Source: Akkermansia sp. (GTDB lineage: Bacteria; Verrucomicrobiota; Verrucomicrobiia; Verrucomicrobiales; Akkermansiaceae). From it: a DNA stretch of 43,274 nucleotides. The stretch covers positions 1 to 43,274 of the forward strand of contig JAFQEY010000100.1 in NCBI GenBank assembly GCA_017398765.1. The letters run 5' to 3'. Shown in pieces: positions 1 to 5,889 of the stretch. The position numbers and the translations under genes are program-made. Each line of letters opens with the position of its first letter. The first letter of the stretch is position 1. Under the pieces are notes generated by a model. That model did no database searches, had not been told where the DNA came from, and worked only from the letters and a program-made list of their open reading frames with translations.

Positions 1-853
1 ATAGAGACGGGGCGTCCCGAATTAGCAGTACCGCTCCTTTCTGCAGAAGCCGCAGAGGGATCAATACAAGCTCGAAATATATTAAAAGGGCTTCAAATAA
101 AACAATCTAAAACATTCCAAGAAAATGGATCAAAGATGTAACGCGCTTTATAAAACATTGGCAAGTTGCCCCATAAAAGTTCCCCCAGGTAACCCAATTG
201 CCCAAACTCCACACAACGCAAATTGCCTTTAAATGCTTCATTCCGCCTCGCAATACATTATCTATAAGCACTTTAAAAGTGTTATTTTTCTCGACTCCCA
301 TTGACGACCCGCAGAGCGGGTCACGTACAAAAAACGTGACCCGCTCTTCATTTTTGCACAATTCACTCAATCTACGCCACTTAACGCGCACTCCCTTGCA
401 TGTGTTGTAGCCCGGTTTCGCCATGCTTCAACACCTTTCCTACCCCATTCCCTCATATCAGGCACTCCCGCGCACTCTGCACTTCGTGACCCGCTTTGAT
501 ACTTATTCATGCGGGTCGAAATGATGATAAATTGTTAATAGCTAATGTCTGTATTTTGCTGCCCAATCACTTGTTGGATTAAGCCCAATTTCGAGCGTAC
601 CGTGGGCTGCACCATAAAGTGCTTGTTGCTGTCTTCGTGGGTGGATATAGAAATGGTAGGCATAATACATTTCCGAAGTACCAAAACTATAAGCTGTTCA
701 GGCTTGAACGGATGGCTGCTATATGATAGACTCCTCACGCTTTTCCGCCGACATGCCGCATGGCGGGTGTCTACGTGCACCGTCAGCGGAAAGTAAGCCA
801 GTCCTTACCGCTGATGGTAACGTAGCCGCAAGGGTACGGAACAGCAGCTAACC
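1..853. other. Accessory region without a convincing protein gene
   Basis: I see no protein gene here that I can defend. The open frames are short and run through palindromes. The stretch holds a strong hairpin at 314-346, further copies of the GTGACCCGC motif near 486-516, and a folded leader for the small gene that follows (741-880). Decayed genes just downstream suggest this is also debris of an accessory island. Confidence 0.5.
314..346. terminator. Perfect 13-bp hairpin, probable terminator
   Basis: GAGCGGGTCACGT (314-326) and ACGTGACCCGCTC (334-346) are perfect inverted arms around a 7-nt A-rich loop. TTCATTTTTG follows on the plus strand, so it can act as an intrinsic terminator. The motif GTGACCCGC recurs at about 487-495 with GCGGGTC at about 511-517, so it could instead be a small dispersed palindrome. 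Confidence 0.55.
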
Positions 854-880
854 ATGGCTGGTGGAAAGGAGTTCTGTTTC
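741..880 (+). promoter_or_regulatory. Folded 5' leader of the small hydrophobic peptide gene
   Basis: Three stable hairpins can be drawn by eye. 741-752 pairs with 782-793 (12 bp, one mismatch). 805-809 pairs with 816-820. 821-827 pairs with 832-838, closing a GCAA (GNRA) tetraloop. In addition GGAACAG (838-844) can pair with CTGTTTC (874-880), which places the Shine-Dalgarno at 865-871 in a closed domain that ends at the ATG. Structured, initially inactive leaders are known for type I toxins such as tisB and zorO. A possible -10 (TATGAT, 722-727) has no good -35. This is an inference from base pairing only. Confidence 0.5.
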
Positions 881-952
881 ATGAATCTTAGAAATGGAAT
901 CGAGCTGTTAGTGCTTATCCTGAAGATTGTTCTCTTCATTATGAGCCTCTAA
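881..952 (+). CDS. Small hydrophobic peptide, candidate type I toxin
   Basis: A 23-residue peptide: a short polar start (MNLRNGIE) and then one apolar stretch (LLVLILKIVLFIMSL) long enough to insert in a membrane, with a single lysine. Size and layout resemble type I toxins such as Ibs, ShoB and TisB, although I see no clear sequence match. An AAAGGAG Shine-Dalgarno (865-871) sits 9 nt before the ATG. This is striking because the neighbouring genes lack one. An in-frame ATG at 854 would give 32 residues but lies upstream of the Shine-Dalgarno. A hairpin (961-988) follows the stop at once. The RNA encoded at about 1076-1153 is complementary to the Shine-Dalgarno and the first 15 coding bases, which is the main support for this being a real gene. 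Confidence 0.72.
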   Translation: MNLRNGIELLVLILKIVLFIMSL

Positions 953-960
953 TGGCGAGT

Positions 961-1000
961 ACGCACTCCTGCAGCAACAGGGGTGCGTGCGTTTCCTTTC
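961..1000 (+). terminator. Hairpin after the peptide gene
   Basis: ACGCACTCCTG (961-971) pairs with CAGGGGTGCGT (978-988), 11 bp with one G-U pair and a 6-nt loop. TTTCCTTTCC follows. It lies 8 nt after the stop codon and would end or protect the short mRNA. The tail is only moderately T-rich, so some read-through is possible. Confidence 0.65.
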
Positions 1001-1041
1001 CTGATTCCTGATTTTTTTCGATGACTTTTCATGTCGAAAGC

Positions 1042-1069
1042 TTGACATTACCGCATTTTACGTTATACT
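1042..1069 (+). promoter_or_regulatory. Near-consensus promoter of the antitoxin RNA
   Basis: TTGACA (1042-1047), 16 nt, TATACT (1064-1069). The predicted start is near 1076, and no open reading frame follows before the terminator at 1113-1153. It is much stronger than anything seen before the peptide gene, as expected when an antitoxin RNA must be in excess. Confidence 0.75.
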
Positions 1070-1075
1070 AAGGTT

Positions 1076-1153
1076 ATCCAAGATTTCTAAGATTCATTTT
1101 GGACTCTTTTCCGCGAGCTGACTAGTTGCTGATGGTCAGCTCGCTTTCTTTTT
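1076..1153 (+). ncRNA. Candidate antitoxin RNA, about 78 nt
   Basis: Bounded by a near-consensus promoter and an intrinsic terminator. Positions 1083-1097 are perfectly complementary to the peptide gene's start codon and next four codons (881-895). Positions 1101-1112 pair with 863-874, which contains the Shine-Dalgarno, with ten Watson-Crick and two G-U pairs. Between the two duplexes lie 3 nt on this RNA and 6 nt on the mRNA. Pairing would cover both ribosome-binding elements and create an RNase III substrate. The gene is downstream of its target and in the same orientation, so it must act in trans or by folding back on a read-through transcript. That arrangement differs from the overlapping antisense (ibs-sib, ldr-rdl), convergent (fst) and divergent (tisB-istR) cases. 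Expression is not shown. Confidence 0.72.
1113..1153 (+). terminator. Intrinsic terminator of the antitoxin RNA
   Basis: GCGAGCTGAC (1113-1122) and GTCAGCTCGC (1135-1144) form a perfect 10-bp stem with a 12-nt loop. TTTCTTTTT (1145-1153) follows. It defines the 3' end of the small RNA. Confidence 0.85.
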
Positions 1154-1160
1154 GCCTTGA

Positions 1161-2048
1161 CTGCATCCGCGCAAGGCTATAAATGTCTATGCTGCTAATT
1201 CTTCTCGCTTCTATGATACTCGCCCCATTAAGGTGTATACGGACTACGAGGATGCGACTGGAAAATTCCTTAACCTTGCTGTCACTGATTACACCTATGA
1301 GGATTCTGCTGAAGTCGAACGAATCACGGCAACAACCTATGCTGCCGGGGTCAATCACCAGCAGGTGACGATTGATGAAACCTACGGTGAAGCCGTTGCA
1401 TACGCCTACGCTGTCGGCAAGCCCAAGTTCAGTCAGGCGGTCAATGGCGTCCAGACACGGCATGATTATGAAGCTACGACCGAACACGCTGCAACGCATA
1501 AGCACACGCTTACAACCAAAGTCAACGGTGAACTTGGTTGCGCGCAGAGCAGCAGGACCAAGGAATTTATCGCTGACAATGATACCGCGACCTTTGAACA
1601 GGACTTCAACTGGGATGGTGAGGACTGACTGCTGCTGAATTCGGTTGAGTATGAATACGATGAAGAAAAATGTGTCATCAACGCCACGCGTGGTAATGCT
1701 CGTATGACAACCACCGGATGGATGCGCTGTGGCAAGCTTTCTGAAACGTATGAAGATGGTATTACCATCGCCTATGGTTATAATTCTGCTCAGCAGGATA
1801 ACGGCTGCACTCAGGCTGATGTACCGGAGATTGCGCAGAAGATGGTGGATTCCATCACGAAAGCTGTCAGCAATGGCGATACTATGGTGTTCCGCAACTT
1901 CGGTACATTCTGCCCCAAGGAGGTGAAAGCTAAGGTCGCTAAGAACCAGAAAGACGCTGTGCCAAGCTTTCCAAGTAAGAACGTTTTACCTCACAAGAAG
2001 AGAACGCATCCGCTCTGGGGGATACGGACTCATTCTTTTTTGCGATGA
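1161..2048 (+). pseudogene. Rhs/YD-repeat remnant fused to an HU remnant
   Basis: One frame is readable from just after a TGA at 1158 to a TGA at 2046, interrupted by an internal TGA at 1626-1628. The first part (about 1180-1796) has YD-repeat features: FYDTRPIKVYTDYED near its start and SVEYEYDEE, GKLSETYEDG and ITIAYGYNSAQQ after the internal stop. From about 1806 the frame becomes an HU/IHF-like DNA-binding protein: TQADVPEIAQKMVDSI, then VFRNFGTFCPKEVKAKV, the usual GFGTF-type turn. The HU C-terminal end is scrambled. Neither part has a proper start. The in-frame junction within a few codons looks like a deletion that joined two unrelated genes. Almost certainly non-functional. Confidence 0.7.
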
Positions 2049-2072
2049 TTGCCTTAGTTTTAGCGATATAAC

Positions 2073-2101
2073 TTGACCTCATTATGTAGGAATACTATAA
2101 T
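2073..2101 (+). promoter_or_regulatory. Promoter of the unrecognised 316-residue gene
   Basis: TTGACC (2073-2078), 17 nt, TATAAT (2096-2101). Transcription should begin near 2108, about 19 nt before the ATG at 2127. The TTG inside the -35 box opens an 18-codon in-frame extension, but it cannot be the start codon if this promoter is used. Confidence 0.7.
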
Positions 2102-2126
2102 ATGCTCCCACCCGACTCACTTTCGC

Positions 2127-3077
2127 ATGTCTTTATATAAGCTGCTAGATGATAGTCGATATGTAGACTGCACTAATTCTCGTGTGCGTTGCGCATGCTT
2201 CAGCAAACGAGAATGCCTTACTATGTCCCTTTTGTGCAGAGAGTCTGATGCCGGCTTGCACTTAATTCTTAAAACAGGGGATGCCATTGTTCCTGCAAAT
2301 CAATATCCGCTGCCAGCCTGCTTAATCGAACGTATCACTTTTTGGAACACATGGGCAAGTGATGAGTTTATTCACCAATACGAACGCATGGAGTCTCCCT
2401 TGTATGGATTGGAAGCATATGCTATTTCCATCGCAGCCGATATTTCTGCCTGTTACTCAAATTATTTTGTAGATTACTGCGGCTTTCCTTTACATGATGA
2501 ATGGGCTACGCGAGAATACGCTTTGAAGCATAGCGATCACGGCAGAAACTGGGATAACAGGTTTCCCCCAGTCCCTACCGAATGGTCATATAACAGCAAC
2601 ATGAAGAAACTCGTTAACTCGGTATCCTCAACCAGATGCGAAGTGCCTCCGCATGGCTATGTGAGGCACCATGATTTGGATTGGAGCATTAGCGAGTTTC
2701 ATTATGATCCCGCATGCCTTCCTTATCAATGGCTTGGCTATGAAACATCACTTGCCATCGATGCAGAGAATGGGTATCCCGGATGGTTGGTTCGTCAACT
2801 GGAGCGCATGCAAATGATGCATGACATTGAAATGGAAGACGCGTTTGATGATACGCCCGGAGCCTGGCGAGCCTCGGAGTATATCCATCCATTCCTGTTC
2901 GATGCTATGTCTGTTGATATCTTGCGGTGCAGCAAGAGTCTCGCGCCTATTTCCTCGTCACCACGTTATGTGACAGGAAGCGCTTTGATTGAACTCGTGA
3001 AGGACTTAAGGACAGCAAAAGGGGGAAACATTATTTCACAACAGCCTGATGAAATAATTACAACGGGCTGTCTCTGA
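2127..3077 (+). CDS. Unrecognised protein, possibly Rhs-associated
   Basis: A 316-residue soluble protein that I do not recognise. No signal peptide or membrane segment is visible. Residues about 60-105 (around LIERITFWNTWASDEFI and GLEAYAISIAADISA) resemble the helical pattern seen in some proteins encoded beside Rhs or other polymorphic toxins, where a phrase like ERxxxWxxW is followed by a helix. This is a weak impression, and an immunity role is only inferred from the Rhs remnant upstream. The protein is rich in Cys, Tyr and Trp. The start is the ATG at 2127, which follows a near-consensus promoter by a short leader with no Shine-Dalgarno. Intact, unlike its neighbours on both sides. Confidence 0.6.
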   Translation: MSLYKLLDDSRYVDCTNSRVRCACFSKRECLTMSLLCRESDAGLHLILKTGDAIVPANQYPLPACLIERITFWNTWASDEFIHQYERMESPLYGLEAYAISIAADISACYSNYFVDYCGFPLHDEWATREYALKHSDHGRNWDNRFPPVPTEWSYNSNMKKLVNSVSSTRCEVPPHGYVRHHDLDWSISEFHYDPACLPYQWLGYETSLAIDAENGYPGWLVRQLERMQMMHDIEMEDAFDDTPGAWRASEYIHPFLFDAMSVDILRCSKSLAPISSSPRYVTGSALIELVKDLRTAKGGNIISQQPDEIITTGCL

Positions 3078-3139
3078 ATTGTTGCCTCGCGGGTAGTGGG
3101 GCTGCTTACATCGGGGACGCCGCATCCTTACGGAAATAA

Positions 3140-3307
3140 TTGAATGGGGGAGCTGGTCGCCGGAATATTATTGGTGATTTCAGCAGTCGCCGGCCTATCC
3201 ATTATGCAGCCAAAAACGGCCATAAAGTGTTGCTTGAGTATGGCTCTGATATCCATTCGGAGGACTTTGAGAACGAAACTGCCATTACACTTGGCTGCAT
3301 TCTATGA
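3140..3307 (+). pseudogene. Ankyrin-repeat protein remnant
   Basis: A single frame reads RPIHYAAKNGHKVLLEYGSD and then IHSEDFENETAITL before a TGA at 3305. This is one ankyrin repeat (PLHYAAxxGH...LLxxGADI...) with a few residues lost between GH and VLL, followed by the start of the next repeat. No start codon or upstream repeats are in frame. A remnant of a longer gene. Confidence 0.6.
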
Positions 3308-3930
3308 TCATACGGAATGAGTGCACTATGTACTCGAGTGTACGCGCCTCACAGTTCAGTTCCTCCCTCCCCGTCGCGAACGCTTGTCGCTCCCGCTTTG
3401 GTGCAGCTGTGGGAATCGCACCCTCACCGCGTCCAAGTGGGCGCGCCCATTCTGCCAGAGCTGAGAAGTCAAACTCGGGCTGTTATGTAGCACCTTGGTT
3501 CTGCTGCTCCATGTTCATGGGTATCCGGCTGAATTGCCCGGTTTGGATTCGGTCCTTCCCCGCAGAAGGGCGGGTATTATGACCTCTGCTGACTCCCGTT
3601 GCTCCTTCCTTGCTCATCGCTGCGCTCGTAGCCGTCTGTTGCGGCAGAACAACGGGTCTCTCAGAATAAGGCACGCAGCTTTCACACAGTGCAGGCCGAA
3701 TTTACCATGCGCACTCTTGACAGAGTATCGGGCGTAAGCATCCAAGGCTGCCTCACCTCGTGCGCTTTGGCCTTCTATTCGGTTCTTGTTCATCCTGTCT
3801 GTGTTTCGCCTCCGGCTTCCTTCCCACCCCACATTACTGTGACGCAGTTGCCTTTGGCTATTTGATTCCGCCCTGTCAGCGGCACATTGGGGGCTTGCAC
3901 CCCAGTTACGTGTCATGCCTGACGTAATAA
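3308..3930. other. Non-coding debris, possible mobile-element remnant
   Basis: About 620 bp with no credible gene. The open frames on both strands are short and show no family features. Composition is GC-rich with scattered small hairpins: GGGG/CCCC around GCTTGCA near 3889-3903, and TTACG...CGTAA near 3906-3927 closing the segment. The look is that of the non-coding end of an insertion element or intron-like element, but I find no transposase, no intron domain V and no target duplication. The call is tentative. Confidence 0.3.
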
Positions 3931-3935
3931 AACCA

Positions 3936-3972
3936 AAAAGGCTGCTCCCCCCGTTTCACAGGGGAAGCAGCC
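3936..3972 (-). terminator. Terminator after rplQ
   Basis: On the minus strand GGCTGCTTCCCC and GGGGAGCAGCC form an 11-bp stem (one bulged T) around a short loop, followed by TTTTTGGTTTTATT. It lies 28 nt after the rplQ stop and ends the rpoA-rplQ transcript. Confidence 0.85.
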
Positions 3973-4000
3973 GTGTAAAAACAGTATTGTCAGACAGCTC

Positions 4001-4426
4001 TTAAGCCTCCTCGGCAGCGGTAGAACCGGTGGCCGTAGTTGTGGCGGGTGCCACGGGAGCGGTCAGCTGGGGCAGGTCAATGATTTCGATAAGGGCCATG
4101 GGGGCACTATCGGTCTTACGCTGACCAAGCTTGACAATGCGGGTGTAACCACCCTGACGATCTTTCACAGCCTCTGCAACCACGCTGAACAGCTTGGTCA
4201 CAACCTTGGGCTGGGGCAGAGTTGCCAGAGCCTGACGGCGTGCGTGCAGGGAACCGTTCTTACCAAGGGTGATAAGCTTCTCCACATAGGGGCGAAGAGC
4301 CTTTGCCTTGGCAAGAGTGGTGGTGATGCGACCGTGGGAAATCAGGCTGCATGCCTGGTTGGCAAGAAGTGCCTTGCGGTGGGAAGCCTTGCGCTGCAGC
4401 TTGGGCTTTTTAACTCCGTGTCTCAT
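4001..4426 (-). CDS. rplQ: 50S ribosomal protein L17
   Basis: L17 binds 23S rRNA of the large subunit. The family signature is clear: MRHGVKKPKL at the start, then RKALLANQACSLISHGRI, TTLAKAKALRPYVEKLIT and a C-terminal ALIEIIDLP strand. At 141 residues it is slightly longer than the usual 120-130, through an Ala/Thr-rich tail. It follows rpoA by 54 nt, the usual bacterial order. There is no Shine-Dalgarno. A TTAACCCCAT motif lies 17 nt before the ATG, as before ilvC. Confidence 0.97.
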   Translation of the reverse strand: MRHGVKKPKLQRKASHRKALLANQACSLISHGRITTTLAKAKALRPYVEKLITLGKNGSLHARRQALATLPQPKVVTKLFSVVAEAVKDRQGGYTRIVKLGQRKTDSAPMALIEIIDLPQLTAPVAPATTTATGSTAAEEA

Positions 4427-4480
4427 GATATGTAATGTAGGTTATGGGGTTAATATGTGTTTAATAGTTTATCGGAATCT

Positions 4481-5614
4481 TTATTCGTCATCCTCATCAT
4501 CACCGAATACGCTGATGTTGTGGGAGATGAGGGCCTGAAGATCGGTAGCGCGGGTCTCATCATCCGCAGCACGCATGCGGGAAGCGGGTGTGGGGGAAGC
4601 CAGCAGTTTGGGGTCAAACTGCATGCCCAGAGACAGGCCGTGCTGAACGAGCTTGTCCTTGATTTCGTTGAGTGACTTTTTACCGAAGTTGCGGTACTTG
4701 AGCATTTCACTCTCCGTTTTCATGGCCAGCTGACCAACGGTGGTGATGTTGGCGTTGTTCAGGCAGTTGGCGGCACGAACGGAAAGCTCAATTTCATTTA
4801 CGCTCATGTTGAGCAGCTTGCGCAGCTGAGCGGTATTGGCATCCTGCTCACCGCCGGAAGCCTTATCGAACTCAACGCGGCGATCATCGCTCTGCACGAA
4901 TACGTCCAGATGGTGCCGCAGGATACTGGCAGCCTGAAGCATGGCATCACGCGGGCTCACGCGTCCGTCGGTCCAGACATCAAGCACAAGCTTGTCAAAC
5001 TCCGTCATCTGCCCCACACGAGCGTTGTCCACGGCATATTTAACACGTGTGACCGGGGAGAAAATGGAGTCAATCGGGATAACGCCGATGGGGCGATCCT
5101 TGTCATTGTTATCATCAGCCGTGTGGAAACCGCGACCGACATTCACCTCGAAATCACAGTCAAAGATGGTGCTTTGGTCGAGGTGGCAGATAACCTGGTC
5201 TTTGTTGACCACGCTGTAGATGTGGTCGTCCTGAATATCACCGGAAGTCACAACCCCCTGCTTCGTGACACGCAGGGAGAGCGTGCGGGGCTCCTTGCCG
5301 TGGTGGGCAAACTTCACTTTCTTGAGGTTGAGGATGATTTCAGTCACATCCTCCACCACACCGGGCAGAGAGGTGAACTCATGCTGAGCACCGGCAATGC
5401 GAACACTGGTAATGGCGGCACCCTCCAGAGAGCTGAGCAGTACGCGGCGCAGAGAGTTGCCCAGCGTGTGGCCGAAACCGGTCTCGATAGGCTCTGCGAT
5501 AAAAGTCACATGGTTGGCATCCTCCGGGTCATCAATGACCTTGAGGGTATTCGGAATTTCGAAATGAGCCAGTTGAATGACTCCCTGCTCGTCTTTAATA
5601 TCGTCGGACATCAT
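4481..5614 (-). CDS. rpoA: RNA polymerase alpha subunit
   Basis: Alpha dimerises to nucleate RNA polymerase assembly, and its C-terminal domain contacts DNA and activators. The N-terminal domain carries the usual GFGHTLGNSLRRVLLSSLEG motif (about residues 42-61). The C-terminal domain has ELSVRAANCLNNANITTVGQL and a helix-hairpin-helix (YRNFGKKSLNEIKDKL). A short acidic tail ends in DDEDDE. The start is one of two adjacent ATGs (5614 or 5611), giving 377 or 376 residues. The frame is open further upstream to 5737, but those 41 extra residues match nothing in the family. rpoA is not preceded by rpsM-rpsK-rpsD here; the neighbour upstream is the autotransporter gene. Confidence 0.96.
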   Translation of the reverse strand: MMSDDIKDEQGVIQLAHFEIPNTLKVIDDPEDANHVTFIAEPIETGFGHTLGNSLRRVLLSSLEGAAITSVRIAGAQHEFTSLPGVVEDVTEIILNLKKVKFAHHGKEPRTLSLRVTKQGVVTSGDIQDDHIYSVVNKDQVICHLDQSTIFDCDFEVNVGRGFHTADDNNDKDRPIGVIPIDSIFSPVTRVKYAVDNARVGQMTEFDKLVLDVWTDGRVSPRDAMLQAASILRHHLDVFVQSDDRRVEFDKASGGEQDANTAQLRKLLNMSVNEIELSVRAANCLNNANITTVGQLAMKTESEMLKYRNFGKKSLNEIKDKLVQHGLSLGMQFDPKLLASPTPASRMRAADDETRATDLQALISHNISVFGDDEDDE

Positions 5615-5791
5615 ATAAATTAGGGGTGACCGGGTTTCCCTCTGTGCGAGCTTTGCTTCCGGAGAAAAAGAGGACCAACGGTCGTTTTTGATAAACTCGC
5701 GCGCTGCGAGGATACTCTTTCTTCTGCGACTTGGCAAGCCTTTTTTAGGGTTTTTGTCATATATTGTTCTATTTTTAGCTTATATCGGGAT

Positions 5792-5821
5792 ATTATAGGC
5801 AATTTTTCATCAACGAGACAA
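5792..5821 (-). promoter_or_regulatory. Probable promoter of rpoA-rplQ
   Basis: On the minus strand TTGTCT (5816-5821), 18 nt, TATAAT (5792-5797). The transcript would carry a leader of about 170 nt before rpoA. A 46-codon open frame starting with ATG near 5759 ends just before rpoA, and it contains CTCGCAGCGCGCGAG, which can form a small hairpin. I do not recognise its product. Confidence 0.55.
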
Positions 5822-5830
5822 CAGAAGAAA

Positions 5831-5864
5831 CGGGCTCTGACACCCCGAGAGGTGACAGAGCCCG
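5831..5864 (-). terminator. Terminator after the autotransporter gene
   Basis: CGGGCTCTG and CAGAGCCCG flank inner CACC/GGTG arms, a 13-of-14-bp stem with a 6-nt loop. On the minus strand TTTCTTCTGTTG follows. It lies 25 nt beyond the autotransporter stop codon. Confidence 0.8.
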
Positions 5865-5889
5865 GCAAAAAGCGGTTTGGTACGAACAA

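Noticed and set aside
107..424. A 105-codon minus-strand frame
   Set aside because: It runs through the perfect hairpin at 314-346 and shows no domain, signal or family feature.
535..796. Overlapping frames on both strands
   Set aside because: They cover the folded leader of the peptide gene, and neither has family features.
863..1112. The complementary segments read as terminal inverted repeats of a small element
   Set aside because: The match is exactly the Shine-Dalgarno and start of a peptide gene, and the second copy lies between a promoter and a terminator. A regulatory RNA explains this better, although an inversion may be how it arose.
2073..2126. TTG start 18 codons upstream for the 316-residue protein
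   Set aside because: The TTG is part of the -35 box of the promoter, so it would not be transcribed.
3483..3916. Short frames on both strands
   Set aside because: No known domain, odd composition, and mutual overlap; treated as non-coding.
5615..5737. A 41-residue N-terminal extension of RpoA
   Set aside because: No family match; the double ATG at 5611-5614 gives the normal protein.
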